Shown here one piece after another: positions 11,581 through 23,630 of a DNA stretch of 64,000 bases; position 1 is the first letter of the stretch, and the number at the start of each line of letters is the position of its first letter. The translations under genes and the position numbers were made by a program. The notes under the pieces are model-generated. The model was not told where the DNA came from and did not search any database. It was given only the letters and a program-made list of their open reading frames with translations. The stretch spans positions 4,491,501-4,555,500 of the forward strand of contig OX463809.1 of the NCBI GenBank assembly GCA_949825045.1, read 5' to 3'. Source of the stretch: Argyresthia goedartella. Its lineage: Eukaryota > Arthropoda > Insecta > Lepidoptera > Argyresthiidae.

Positions 11581-13779
11581 TGAACTTGGCACCCGACATT
11601 AATAAAATATGTCTATACATTTTGATATTGAGTGGATAGTAGTGAAACAATTTTCATTAGTATTAGTATTAAAAATATATATTACTTATGATGAAAAATA
11701 AATGTTAACCCCCAAAATGATAAAAACCAACCATAGCTTTTTCTTATGAATAGTCGTTAGTAGTGGATTGTAGTGCAATTTTATTCGTAATGCCACGTTC
11801 ACACAGCTATATCTCACGTCAATAACTTATGATGGCGGCAGGTATCTAAATGAGCTGTGGAAGCTGTGGTTCTGAGTAAAGTCTGCATGCAAGCGTGACC
11901 TCACAATTAGACGCCTCGGACTTGGATCAGGCATCCGCCACTTTTCAGGTAAAAAATTCGCGATTAAAGGTCGCGCCAAGATTCTCTGTGTCAGCCTGTG
12001 TAACCTCTAGCATTAGGTGAGAGAGAGAGAAGTTACCCCCTCCACGCGGCACTCAGACACAGAAAAACTTGATGTGACCTGTTTGCATAGATGTGTGCTG
12101 AATATTTGTTTGTTACATAATATAGGTTACATATTAAGTCCATTGTATATTTTTTTTAAGACAGGCGGATTAAGTGGATCAAACATTTGTCTAAATTGCT
12201 ACTGATAAACAAAATTAAAGCAGTGTTTCCAGAGTATGCTAGACCATTTACTCTTACTTACGAAATTTTCGTGTTCTGCGCCACATCGACACATGATTAC
12301 GTTTTTAGAAAGCTTCAATTGTGTTAAAATGCACATTAGTAATAAATTGTGACACAGAAAAATAGCCAGACTAATAGCTATAACACTGAAAGCTGCCTTC
12401 TTTTTAACACGCATTCAATTTGCTCATGGATTTCCGGTTCAAAAACTTTGTCATCGATGGTAAACACGAGTCTTTTCATGGACGAAGAATTGGCTAATAG
12501 TATTTACCTGCTTATTATTCAAATATGTAGAGCTATTAATAATTGCTTTACGATCCCGAGGCAACAGCGCAAAAAATATAGCAAACAACAATTTACTAAC
12601 TGCTGACACAAACGCTATGCAAACAATAAATAGGTAGGTATAAACGCTTCGATAATAATCACATGCAATCAATATTTTACAAGGTTTTTGTTCAAATACA
12701 GCAATAATTAATTTTATTTACAATCAACTGTGAAGCATATATGTAATAAATTCTTTTATTTCCGGCGTACATCCAAGTTACCTACAAATCGTTGGTAATT
12801 GTTAATGATTGATGATATCACGAATCTCGGAATAGAATTCGGAGAGTGGGCGGATGCGATGAGCACTGATACTGGTACAGATGCCCTATCTCACGAACAA
12901 TGACCTTGTTTGTGTGCGAAAGTGCCTATAAGCTCGCATTTGGCTCAGAGCGGTCATAGTATGAAGTCATACAAACCACCATCTCATGTTCCTCCTTTAG
13001 ACTTTAGACGTCTTATACAAAGAAACTCTTACAGAAGTTCAACATGAGTAACTGTAAGTCTGCACCGACACCCCGTCTTACTACAAAAAATAATAAAAAC
13101 ACGGTATGATCACTTGTTTAGCAAAATCATCATCTATCAGTAAACAAATGGTTAGCAAGCTTCTAAATTTCGTTACCACAAAAAAGTGTTTAGTGAGTAT
13201 CTTACTAAAAAACGGCTAGATCATTCAGTTAATTTCGTTCGTTCATCAACTAGCCTCAAAGGACTGAATTTCCAGGGCCGTACAACACAATATGAAAAAA
13301 TATTTAAAAAAACGTTCATAGTTTCATTTTACGCGAATAACATAAGAATAAATACATAATTTGATGGAAAATTGTATGCTTAATGTAATTCCTAACTTAG
13401 TAATAGAACATGGTTAGGTAAAGTAGTGGTAAATCCTTATTTTTGTGTAGAAAAACTGTTCACTTTAGTACTTTTATCAAACACGACTAAAAAAATAAGC
13501 AGCGAAACGGAATGGAACGACACACGGAACTGTCATTGATAGTTCGTCAGACAATTTGTTTGTTTTGGTTCGGGATATTATTATTTATCCCTTGCTCAGG
13601 AAAGGAAATTCTTGGATCATACTGCCCGCCCTGCACTTACCCTGGGTAGTGATGACGATCAACAAAACAACACCTAAATTTCCAGGATTTCGAAACAGAA
13701 AAGGTAAGAAATCTTCACAATCCACAGTAGAAGCCATCAAACCAAAAAAAAATGAATCGAATTGAAATCTCCATAATCG
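11581..13779. other. Intron 1, unassigned
   Basis: AT-rich, with several 60-85-codon open frames on both strands but no family motif, no splice-bounded exon and no recognised repeat. I can add nothing firm. Confidence 0.4.
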
Positions 13780-13835
13780 TTTTCAGCACACATCAACCCA
13801 CTTCTGGGCATAGGCCTCTTGGTTAGTGAGTCAAG
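13780..13835 (-). mobile_element. RTE-like 3'-end scrap
   Basis: cacatcaacccacttctggg followed by cataggcctct is the complement of the conserved aggcctatgcccagaagtgg end of RTE-type elements (compare 52110-52145). Only the last few dozen bases are recognisable. Confidence 0.55.
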
Positions 13836-14325
13836 TCGATCAAAGACAAGTCTCTTCTATCGCGCCATTCTCCAAAGTTCTTTGCCAACTGCATGCAGAG
13901 AGATGTTGACTTGATAATATCGTCAGACAATGCCCACTGGATGGCCCTATCTTTCCCCTTGTATTTTCTATCGCTACGGTCCACTGTCCGTCATCCCCTC
14001 TAACCAAGTGTTTTGTCCACCTCTACCTTAGCATTTTGGTATAATTTAATTGAAATCTTGTCTTTTCAGCACCAGCAAAGCATACATACTTGAATCAAAT
14101 ATGGAAATAAAAACCCACAAATGTGATAGAAGATGAACATGAATTGTGGTGTAAACATTCATCCCTCAGATAGAAACATTAATAATAGAGATAGAAAATC
14201 TTTCAAGGAATTGGCGATATTAATGAAATTGTTAATAAACAAATTAAAAATGTTGATATCAAAATGTGGTGTTATTACTGCTTAGCTTTATTTCCTTTCA
14301 TTCCAGGGGTCCTTAATGAATAAAG

Positions 14326-14695
14326 CCAGCTTTTCACTATGGGATATAATCTAATATAAATTACATCTCAAGATGTAAAATAAATATTGCTGAACGGGCA
14401 CTAGAAAGACTGGCAAGCAATATTTATTTCACAACTTGAGATGTTAAGCTTGGTTTACCCGAGGCCAGTGCTGGCTGGCTTGATGTTGGCCTTGTAAAAA
14501 CCTTGTATTGGCCTTATAAAATCAAGCCAGTCCCGTGCTGTCTGCGAGTGCTGGGGTGAATAGAGCACCCGTCTAGCTAGATTAACATGAGGCAGTACTG
14601 GCTACCAGTCTAACTAGCACCGGCGCCACTGTCTTCGTGTATCTGCCTGCATCTTAATACATAATTAATTACATCCCATAGTGAAAAGCCGGCTT
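14326..14695. mobile_element. Miniature inverted-repeat element
   Basis: agccagcttttcactatggg at the left (14334-14353) is mirrored by cccatagtgaaaagccggct at the right (14675-14694), about 20 bp with one mismatch. A second inner inverted pair, catctcaagatgtaaaataa and ttatttcacaacttgagatg, lies at about 14366-14452. There is no ORF and the superfamily is not clear. A further atcccatagtataagt scrap lies at 14867-14882. Confidence 0.65.
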
Positions 14696-15061
14696 ATCTC
14701 CTTCACAAACTGGCCTAACTCCTGCACCAACTCCAGCTTGAGCGACCGCCCTGGATGGTTGAGTAGATCTCAGGCAGATGAAACTTCTCCCAAGATTGCT
14801 GTGGCTTGCGGCTAGTATGGTTTTTATAGTGGATGGGCACACCGATAGCAGACGTACAAATTTCATCCCATAGTATAAGTAAGTTAAGAGCGCTGGGCGA
14901 TGTTAGCAGGAATTACTATTACTATAAGTATGTACAGTTATTGAAAAGTGACTACTGCGCATTCAAGGCCACCGCTCATAACGTGTCGCGCGACGTATAC
15001 ACTGTCTCCCAGTAGCCCACCATAAATTTCATCATTGGACGATATATAGCTTTATGCTTTT

Positions 15062-15225
15062 TCGATCCGGGGTGGCAGAGGCACAGTTGTGCCCACTTTT
15101 AGATAATTAAGTCCACTTTGCATGACAGGGGGATAGCCCATCGCGGCCACTAAGGAGGTTTCCCCACGATGTCCTATGGAGATATGAAGGTTTCCTCACG
15201 ATAAAACTTGGACTTTAATGGAGTA
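15062..15225 (-). mobile_element. SINE-like family C, truncated copy
   Basis: Minus-strand gggcacaactgtgcctctgc and the atcgtgaggaaacctt block match the body of the copy at 61469-61760. The tRNA-like head is absent here. Confidence 0.6.
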
Positions 15226-15677
15226 AAAACCGCTTTTTCGTAAACAAAACCAACACAGCAGAACAGCTGGTCAATAATTTCGCCATCTTGACAAACAAGA
15301 CACTCACTAAACAAGCTTTCTCGGTTGCCTAAATTGATCACATAATATAAGCCATGCCTATCCCTGCTAAGACGCTAAAATCAGTTTTGTGGTAACGATT
15401 TTTATAATCATGTGTTAAACAATGGTTAAAGTTTTTTGTGGTAAGACGGTAGATCTCTAACAATGACCTCAACCTTGCTTTGCGTGCGTGACGTCTTGAC
15501 TAGACTCTGTATCTGTATCCGCGAAATAAATCCCGACAGGTTTCAAATCGGTATTTTGAAAGCCGTTCGCTAACTTAAATTTGACGTTGGCCTATCAGAA
15601 TCAGAACGCGATTATTTGGTTCACACCATTCTGAACTCGAAATCGCACAAGGACCCAATACATATAACAACCAAAAG

Positions 15678-15998
15678 ACAATACGAAAATGGACCAATAC
15701 GCGAATGGAGCAATACGCTAATAGACCGATACAACAATTCACTGAAAACAACGACAACTCAGTACCCCACCTATGCAATAAATTGAAAAATCTGCATTAA
15801 TGTGAATTTTTCTGTTACTTCCATTATACTCCTAGACAAAAGAATTGAGATCTAAATGTGCGCCAAGTTCTGTAGGTAAGTAACCTCTGCCTATACATGC
15901 CCTGGGTACAAAATTAGAGTTAATTAGAGCGGATTGGTCCATTCGCGTATTGGTCCAAATGCGTATTTGTCCATTAGCGTATTCGTCTATTACGGACT
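15678..15998. repeat. Inverted arrays of a short motif (foldback-like)
   Basis: 15678-15728 has repeated ggaccaatacgcgaat-type units (aatggaccaatacgcg, aatggagcaatacgct, aatagaccgatac). 15942-15998 has the same units inverted (attggtccattcgcg, tattggtccaaatgcg, tatttgtccattagcg). The centre (15740-15930) is unrelated to the core found in the other foldback elements here. There is no ORF. Confidence 0.65.
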
Positions 15999-16263
15999 TA
16001 TGACGGTCCATTAAGGTCTTTTAAAGCCACTGTAATTTAATTTGTAAAGAATCGGGAATGTCAAATGATACAGAATCGTGCTGCAGAACCGGACCATACA
16101 TATGCGAATTCGATAAATCCATACAACAGTAGCTACAATCTCATTGTGGAGCTAATGCTGCAGTCGAATAGGTCAGTAATTTAAACAAAAAGTAACTTTA
16201 GAAAAAACCGACTTCACTACCTATTTCACACAAAACATTCGTGTCTTCATTAATTTAGGAGTT

Positions 16264-16470
16264 CCCTCTGTGACGCTGCGGTTGTGGTTCTACCTGCCAT
16301 GCGAGAGGTCCCGGGTTCGATTCCCCGCCGGGGATGTAAACAAAAACAGGTCTTGGATGTACATGTGTGTGATGTCGCTGTTCCTGGTTTCCACGACGCA
16401 GGGTATCCTAATGTGGGGCCAGGAGCAATGTATGTGCCTCTATACTAATGTTTATGTTCATTTCTCCATG
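16264..16470 (+). mobile_element. SINE family A copy
   Basis: The head gacgctgcggttgtggttct, B box GGTTCGATTCC, linker acaggtcttggatgtacatg, and tail domain cgctgttcctggtttccacg, cagggtatcctaatgtgggg, caatgtatgtgcctctat are present in the expected order. It is followed directly at 16470-16545 by a block (atgatcccatcatcacatcc) that recurs inverted at 50150-50230. Confidence 0.87.
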
Positions 16471-16560
16471 ATCCCATCATCACATCCTGACCGACGTTGG
16501 TAAAGTGTTCAGGAGCCCTCCTGGTACGTCACCATCACCATCACAAGTATGCATTACGAT
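16470..16560. repeat. Dispersed repeat shared with 50150-50230
   Basis: catcacatcctgaccgacgt and ctcctggtacgtcacc match in reverse complement the block around 50160-50215 (gtcggtcaggatgtgatgat, accaggagagct). The family is unknown; it may be a LINE 3' end. Confidence 0.5.
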
Positions 16561-16654
16561 CGTACATTACTGACCAGCCTATAGTGACCATAACGCAACC
16601 TGGAGGCCACATTGTATTGAGCAGTTCCGGTGGCCATCTGCGGTCTTCATCATG

Positions 16655-17058
16655 AATACTTAAAAAAACCGGTCAAGTGCGAGTCTAAATCGCGCACGAA
16701 GAGTTCCGTACCACCGTTCAATGGAAGCGATGGTGTGGAGTGAATAGTTTGGATTTTACACAGCAAAATATTGTTTACAAAGTTATTGGTGCGGTTACTT
16801 TCACACTCCATGTACGTAACCAGGTGCATCCATAAGTTTGTATGTGGTATTGAAAGAATTGTTGTATGGGAGCCCCCTTAAATATTTCTTTTATCCTGTT
16901 TTTTAGTATTTGTTGTTATAGCGGCAACAGGAATACATAATCTGTGAAAATTTCAACTCTCTAGCTAGCTAGGTTCTTGAGATACAGCCTGGTGACAGAC
17001 GGACGGACAGCGAAGTCTTAGTAATAGGGTTGGGTACGAAACCCTAAAAACACAGATG
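16655..17058 (+). repeat. Lepidoptera-type interspersed repeat ending in GGGTACG..ACCCTAAAAA
   Basis: It starts aaccggtcaagtgcgagtct, passes cgcacgaagagttccgtacc, gtatgggagcccccttaaat, ttgttgttatagcggcaaca, gagatacagcctggtgacag, gacggacggacagcgaagtc and ends gggtacgaaaccctaaaaa. Related copies lie at 20220-20445 (inverse) and 41470-41620. Such blocks are common in moth genes; the element class is not settled from this sequence. Confidence 0.75.
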
Positions 17059-17928
17059 CCGGCGAATTGTAAACGCCCTCCTTTTGTGAAGTCGGTTCAT
17101 AAGCATAATATGGTAGAGATAGACAAGACCAGAGGATAAACATTACTAAAAACCACAGTCAATGGAATTCGTTCACAATAACAAAATAATGTTTTGATGG
17201 CGGCTAAGCAACTAGTTATAATTCTCGTATATATTATATCCCCACTGGTGATGATAAGAGCGGTTTTGGAGTGATTCGAGTGGGTTGTTGTGTGGTGGAG
17301 CCGCGCGAGGTGTGGCAAGGTCGAGCAAGGCCGGCATGCGCGTGCGCGGTTCTCGTGGCGAAATCTCTTATCTGTAAATGTGATGCGGTTGGTCGCTACC
17401 GTGATTCATGTGATGCGGTGAATGGCGTACCGTCGAAGGTTCGAATAGCTGAAATTAAATGCGGAAACAATTACCCACCTCACAGTAACAACAAATGGAA
17501 GAAAAAGTATTTAATTGTGGATCAATCTGAGCGTGAGACACGGATGTAAATGGAGTTAAGTCAAAAGGCCCTTTATATTGATTGACCTAAGGGACTCTGT
17601 ACGAAATAATAACAGTACATACAATCAAAAGTTTAAGCCGAGACTGTTGCGCACGAGCGTTTTCGGTCAGACGAGGCCAATTAAATCGGAGACGAGTCTA
17701 CTGGTCTGGTCGTTCACATTTGATGTCTGGCTGGGTGTCTCGGCTCGATACGGGCGCTTGTACCTAAAGTGCCTTCGTATATGGCTTGGTTATAACTAAA
17801 AAAATAACTAATAACTAGAACTGTCATTTTCTCCTTACAGGTTTTGCCTTTTATTACCATGCCATGAAGTTCAAAATCGCGATGCCTCACAACGAGATTC
17901 GGTAAGGTGCAGTTAAATGAAATATTAC
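17059..17928. other. Intron 1, unassigned, with a GC-rich patch
   Basis: 17285-17360 is GC-rich (gccgcgcgaggtgtggcaag and following). Open frames of 92 and 73 codons at 17271-17549 and 17578-17799 (plus) show no recognisable family and no clear splice boundaries. I leave them uncalled. Confidence 0.35.
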
Positions 17929-18136
17929 GTCCTCTGTGGCGCAGCGGTTGTGACTCTGCCTACCATGCGAGAGGCCCCGGGTTCGATACCCGGCTGGGAG
18001 TAATGAAAAAAAAACAGGTCGTGGGTGTTTATAAGTGTGTGATGTCGCTGTTTCTGGTTCCCACGACACAGGGTATCCTAGTGTGGGGCCAGAAGCAATG
18101 TATGTGCCTGTATGTAAATGTTATGTTATGTTATTA
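17929..18136 (+). mobile_element. SINE family A copy, well preserved
   Basis: Head tcctctgtggcgcagcggtt (A box TGGCGCAGCGG), B box GGTTCGATACC, aaaaacaggtcgtgggtgtt linker, and tail domain ctgtttctggttcccacgac, cagggtatcctagtgtgggg, cagaagcaatgtatgtgcct, ending in tatgttatgttatt. This is a good reference copy for the family. Confidence 0.9.
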
Positions 18137-20219
18137 AGTTTTCAATTAGAACACGCAGTAGTCCGCTACTAATTTATTTACTAGGATTTCCTGTGGGTAT
18201 TACTTATCAAGCTCCATAACAGTTGCTTACTATTTCGATAACTCGAAAGACTCGAAGTAATTCTGGGTTCAGTGTATTGTTTGCCTCTGAAAGAGGGCGC
18301 CAATGGACAATCACGAATATTCGAATCATACTGCCCCTTAATACTTGTAGACACGTAACATTTCTCTAACAGAAATAATGACGTCAGGAGAAGCTGATAC
18401 AGTACGGTAAAACTAAAATAGCGACAAAACTCATCACACGCGTACAAACACGAGAACTACGAGAAACGTCCGAATGAGAGAACACTTCAACAGCCGGTAT
18501 TTTCATAACACACACCCACACAAGTGAGCAAGCAATTTATTTTCAATTCGTCACAGACTAACAGTCCCAAAATTAATAAAATGACGACATTTCTAAAATT
18601 GCTTACAAAGGAATGAGTAATGAATGCGGATGATGGACTTATTGTTGTACAAAATGTACATAAACAATTTATAACACCAAATGTGACTTTAATCAGGAAG
18701 CTCTCATCGGGATCCAACACCAAAATAGAGTTACTCAAATGTAATGTGGCGTGAAGAATCGGCCAAAAACTGGGTTCGTTTAAATTGGGTTTTGTCATTT
18801 GTTACATTCAGTAGGTAACTAATATAGCTAAGTTAGCTACTGTTCTGTATTTAACGTCAGTAATTCAAAAGGAACGAACTTAATTTTAACCATCGCGCTA
18901 CCGCTGTTACCGACATGGCATGCACATATTTTAATCAACGAAGTTATCAGTCCGCTGAATATCTAAATGCATATGAACACACAAGGTGATATGATATTTA
19001 TTATTATTTTATTATCGTGCACCACACTCCAGCAATCAACGCTGAACATGAGTTGCGTCCATAATAATTAATTTTAATTTTTGAACCGTTAACAGCGGTT
19101 TGTTTTTAAATACGGAACTTCAAAGAGGCTAGCAGGCAAACACGGCAGGACGTTTGATTTCCTGGCCGCTTTCAAATATGGAACGCGACGGTTTCCGGCG
19201 GCGTCGAGCTTTATAACTGCCGTCTACGGAGGTCCATTCATCTATACAAAGATGCAACCTCTTTCGACTCTGGCTGGAATTCAATGCCAATTTTCTGACA
19301 GCTCATAAAAAGAAAACAAAGTAGTTCCTAATTTGTAGGAGACATGTTTGTTTTTTCATGCCAGTTGCCAGTTTAAAAGATATGTATAAAACTAGGCAGG
19401 AAATGCTATTTTGATGGGGATTGAGTTAAGCTTTAGTTGTTTAGACATTTAGCAGACGTAATATGGTGGCCGTAAAAAGCCGGCCGACGACACGTGGCAT
19501 GTTCGAGACTGTTGGGCGTCTTTTTACGGAGATAAACAAACACAGACCACACAGTACGTGTCAACAGTGAAAAATGGACATTCAACGTGAAACCGCTACT
19601 GAAAAAAACGTTCGAGACTCATAATCAACACCATCATGCAAATGGTGGGTGGGACCATGTTTTGACGTTACGGTGACCAATAACTGTCTATAGGAAACCG
19701 CGCCATTTGGTTTTTATAGAAAACGTTCTTGTGACGTCATTCACCCCTGTATTACGTCACCTAAATTGCTTGCAGAAAACTTCCTATTGCCGTAAAAAAT
19801 AAGACCAGGTGGTTTTACATCACCAACCATGCAGTTAGATAGGGTGTCCTATTTTTATATCGTCTAAAATGATAACAATCAAACAAGTATTTTTTTTAAA
19901 AAACCGAAATGTCGTCTATATTACGAAATCGAGGCTGTGAACTCTTTGTTCAAGTCCACACATATCACACAATATAAATGAATATACGGTAAACACCACA
20001 AATGCAATAAGACGAAATGTTGTCTTACATGGATGACATCACAACTCCAGTTTTTTTTATTAAGAAAACAAACTAGTAGTCCGATTTCCAATACTAAAAA
20101 ATGGGTAGATTTTTTTAATATTGGAGGTATTCTCTTTTAAGTTTTTTTTTTAAATCATGTCAAATAATTCCAATTCCGAGGCAACAAAAATTAAACATAT
20201 AAAAAAACTAACGAATTGA
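18137..20219. other. Intron 1, unassigned
   Basis: Two open frames on the minus strand (18181-18447, 18487-18798; the latter 103 codons) have no family motif. 19140-19260 is moderately GC-rich. gtgacgtcat at 19731 is a CRE-like palindrome of unknown meaning. Confidence 0.35.
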
Positions 20220-20445
20220 GAACCCCTCCTTTTTTAGGGATCCGTACCCGAAGGGTGCCAAACTGGACCATATTACTAAGCCTCCGCTGTCCGTCCGTCC
20301 GTCTGTCCATCCGTCACCGGGCTCTACCGGATCAACCGAAACCTATTTCGTCTGAGAGATGAAATTTTCACAGAGGGCGTATTTCTATTGCCGCTATAAC
20401 AACAAATAATGAAACATACCGGTTTTTAAGAATTAAAAGAAGTAC
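20220..20445 (-). repeat. Lepidoptera-type interspersed repeat, partial copy
   Basis: Inverse orientation: ttttttagggatccgtaccc, then ctgtccgtccgtccgtctgt, ttcacagagggcgtatttct and gccgctataacaacaaataa correspond to the 3' half of the repeat at 16655-17058. Confidence 0.7.
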
Positions 20446-20829
20446 CCATACAAGGGATTATTGTTTGATTTTGTTTTATTTGTATATCGGTGAAAACTGG
20501 ACTTTCCCGATCTTTTCGGAAAATATCTTTTATTGCAGGTATTGAGTTTTGTGCTTAGTAATTTGACATTAAACGATTAAAAATTGCTCATTCGATTTGT
20601 AGTAAATAAAATTAAGTTTTTTATCATATTTGATTTTATTTCTGTAAATAAGTTACTCAATTTCTATCTACTTCCGGTTTCAATGAACAAAGAGCTTCGT
20701 TAACCTGAGTACATAGTTCAATACTTACATATTGCATACACAACACTCTTTTTCAATGTTTCGATGTACGGCCTGGGATGTAGTCCTACAGTCTTACCTA
20801 GTATTTAATATTTTATTATTAAGAATTAT

Positions 20830-21312
20830 ATTTAAAGCAAGAATATCAAGAAATATTCGTAAGCGGTTAATTAAGGTTTACATCTGGAGCATTATGCCAT
20901 ATTCTGCATATGGCAGCGAAACCATAAACCATGACACAAAGTGACCGAGAATTGTTAAAAGTTCGGAAGCGTTCGTTAAGATGTGGTGTTGGAGAAGGAT
21001 GGAAAGAATCGGTTGAATGGAAAGCAAAAGCAACGAGGAGGTGTTGCAGTTGGTTGGGGAAAAAAGATCTTTGTTGAAAACTATTGAGAATAGAAGGGGG
21101 AAGATGCTGGGACACCAGATACGGCACGACAACTTCCTCCAAACTATACTGGAAGGTCAAATAGAGGGGAGAAGAAAGAGAGGTAGACCACAGAGAACCT
21201 ACATGGACCAACTGAAGGAGAAGATAAATGTAGTGTCGTATCATGACATCAAGGAGAAGCCGATGTGTAGAAGTGCATGAAGGAACTCCACCGACAAGCG
21301 TAGCTCTTAAAT
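20830..21312 (+). mobile_element. LINE C-terminal fragment (RTE-like, W.GH.IRHD type)
   Basis: The conceptual translation gives YIWSIMPYSAYGSETI, MWCWRRMERIG, NEEVLQLVGEKRSLLKTI, GKMLGHQIRHDNFLQTILEG and RKRGRPQRTYMDQLKEK with at least two stops or frameshifts. This is the region downstream of RT in insect elements with YGSETW, WCWRRM and GHILRHD motifs. The 3' end is aaggaactccaccgacaagc followed by a short tail. A scrap of the same 3' end is at 59048-59102. It is inactive. Confidence 0.75.
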
Positions 21313-21864
21313 AATGAATGAAAGAATTATAAAGGTATACTCGTGCAAAAGACTCGTTTTACGTTGTTCCGTGTACAATGGTATGGAACCCTTTGTGTGC
21401 GGGTCCGATGTCCTACTCGCACTTGACCGTTTTCATTTGAAGTCGGATAAAAAAGAGTGGAAAGACCGTTAAAACAAATCTTGTAATTAATTAAGCCGAA
21501 AGAGGATCCGTCAACGCCCAATCTATAATACATTTGATAGTTAACACACCAAACGCCACAAACAAAGCAATGGACAGTCCTCGAAATGGCTCCTACTAAT
21601 GAAATATTTCGTGCTACAAAGCATTTCGCCCTGATTGCCAAAGTTCAATGGCCTCATGTCTTTCAGTTGAGTTAACTCACAATAATAAACACGAGTCGGG
21701 TATAGATATGAAACTAGCGCGGACACAGGCGTAGGCCAACAAATCTATACACTTTTATGTAATAATACCTTAGATACTATTGAAACACATTGATCTAGCC
21801 CCAAACTAGGATTCCCTGTATCCTTGGGTACTAGACAACGATACACTTACTTATATAGATAAAT

Positions 21865-23193
21865 TCATAATTCATAATTCATAATTCTTTATTGCACACA
21901 CACATATTAAATTTAAAAGGTTACATTAGGAGAAATCATATGTACAAAGGCGAGCTTATCTCTAAAAAGAGATTTCTTCCAGCAAACCAAGGCATGAAAG
22001 CGAAATGTATCATGAAAGGGTAGGCAGTGTACAATATCTAATATCTAATCTATACTAAAATACATATATAATATAAAATACGGAAAATAAAATACTTACA
22101 TACCAGACTACTAAATACAATACATACAAATACAATACATAGTTTATATATTATAATGATATACATACTATATATAACTCTCACGAAAGAGAAAGGAAGT
22201 GCTCTTTTACCCGGTTTTTGAAAGAGACAAGAGAGGGACAGTCTCTTATAGTGCTAGGTAGTGCGTTCCACAGTCGAACCGCCTGCAGCCTGAATGAATG
22301 CTCATATGCCGAGGTGCTATGCCTTGGAGTTGCTAAGAGTGAGACCGTGTGGGATCTCCGGTGCCGATCTCCTGAAAAGAGATACTCAAAGCGGTCTCGA
22401 AGGTAGCTGGGATAGCGCGGATTTTTCAATATATTGAAAAGATAAGAGAGAATATGAGTGTCTCGGCGACGACGGATTGGAAGCCAACCCAACTCTTTGC
22501 GATATTGAGAAACATGGTCGAATTTGCGCAACCCGAAGATAAACCGAATCCCAAGATTCTGAAGTCGTTCGAGTTTGTTCAGTAGATCTTCGTTCGCGCT
22601 CGCCCAACAGACATCGGCGTAGTCGATTAGCGGCAGAAGAAGGGACTGAGCAAGGGTGATTTTGGTCTGCCGTGGCAAGAAGTACTGCAAACGCCTGAGG
22701 GAGTGAAAAGACGCAAAGACCCGTCTGCTGACCTCGCTGACATGTGGAGACCAAGACAGCAGGTTGTCAAAAATAACCCCAAGGTTTTTCGCCTGATCTG
22801 TATACTCTATTGTGATGCCATTGTATGACACGGGAACAATAAGTTTTTGTATCAAGGAAAGCGTGTGCCTGGTTCCTAAAAGCATGGCTTGTGATTTGGT
22901 CGGGTTTACCAACAGCCCGTATGATAAGGCCCAGTCTTTCACATTCTCGAGGTCAGCATTCAGTGCCTCCACGGTTGAAGCTACATCGCAGGGGCAAAAG
23001 TGGCGATAAATTTGGAGATCATCTGCGTAAAGATGATACGAAGAAGAGATAACGTCGGAGATAGAGTTGATGAAGACTGAAAATAGAAGAGGAGAGAGAA
23101 TACCACCTTGAGGCACTCCTGAGGAAAGATCACACCATTGAGTTTCGGTCTCTTCAGATTTAATGCGTTGCTGACGACCTCTCAGGTATGAGT
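21865..23193 (-). mobile_element. 5'-truncated CR1/Jockey-superclade LINE insertion
   Basis: This 1,329-bp element is inserted into a SINE B and flanked by gataaat (21858-21864 and 23194-23200). Its 3' end is a repeated attatgaatt tail after gtgtgcaataaagaattatg, typical of target-primed reverse transcription with short tandem ends. The 3' untranslated region contains ggtttgctggaagaaatctc and gagataagctcgcctttgta, shared with 28895-29020, 41010-41160 and 47150-47300. Confidence 0.93.
22181..23191 (-). CDS. Reverse transcriptase fragment of the inserted LINE
   Basis: About 336 codons of uninterrupted frame (the annotated frame extends into SINE sequence at its N end). It covers the second half of RT and the thumb/connection region: SSGVPQGGILSPLLFSVFI, HLYADDLQIY (catalytic YADD), GLLVNPTKSQAMLLGTRH, KNLGVIFDNLLSW, LLPLIDYADVCW, LQNLGIRFIFGLRK, and the C-terminal LWNALPSTIRDCPSLVSFKN. 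The endonuclease and RT N-terminus are missing through 5' truncation, so it cannot mobilise itself. The open frame suggests recent insertion. CR1/Jockey-type assignment comes from the LWN.LP..IR..S...FK ending; the exact clade is uncertain. Confidence 0.9.
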   Translation of the reverse strand, partial: SYLRGRQQRIKSEETETQWCDLSSGVPQGGILSPLLFSVFINSISDVISSSYHLYADDLQIYRHFCPCDVASTVEALNADLENVKDWALSYGLLVNPTKSQAMLLGTRHTLSLIQKLIVPVSYNGITIEYTDQAKNLGVIFDNLLSWSPHVSEVSRRVFASFHSLRRLQYFLPRQTKITLAQSLLLPLIDYADVCWASANEDLLNKLERLQNLGIRFIFGLRKFDHVSQYRKELGWLPIRRRRDTHILSYLFNILKNPRYPSYLRDRFEYLFSGDRHRRSHTVSLLATPRHSTSAYEHSFRLQAVRLWNALPSTIRDCPSLVSFKNRVKEHFLSLS

Positions 23194-23342
23194 GATAAAT
23201 ATTATACTTAGATAGATAAAAAACCATGACTAGGGTACGAACATCCGTTCTCATCAAACAAATATTTGCCCCCACCGGGACTCGAACCCGGGACCCTTGG
23301 CTTCATAGGCAGGGTCACTGCCGACTAGGCCATTCGGGTCGT

Positions 23343-23628
23343 CAACGTGTTTGGTGTGAGTCACCAAATGTCATAATATTATGCAAACGATAAAGGGGGA
23401 AAACTGCAGGAAAATCTGATAGCAATCGTATTAACCGCGTGTAAGGCTCTGACCACTTTAACCTGTCCACTCGCGTATGAACACCTAGTATGGACTTCCA
23501 TTAAATTTTAATTTACCTACCGTCCACTCGCGCATGAAGGGTTGTTACCGCTAGGGGCCGGCCTATTGTTCTCGTAACAGCGAATCTCCATACATTGATT
23601 ACCCAAACGGGGCCAAAAGAGATATTAC
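23343..23628. other. Intron 1, unassigned with a short direct repeat
   Basis: gtccactcgcgtatgaacac at about 23465 and gtccactcgcgcatgaaggg at about 23522 are diverged direct repeats. Nothing else was seen. Confidence 0.4.
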
Positions 23629-23630
23629 TA

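Larger units (their letters stand above)
21763..23342 (-). mobile_element. SINE family B split by a LINE insertion
   Basis: The tail half is at 21763-21864 (tagatactat..., ccccaaactaggattccctg) and the tRNA-like head half at 23194-23342 (B box GGTTCGAGTCC, A box TGGCCTAGTCGG). Both lie on the minus strand. The two halves join at the repeated 7-mer gataaat, the target-site duplication of the inserted element. Joined, they give the same layout as the intact copy at 57661-57905. Confidence 0.9.
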
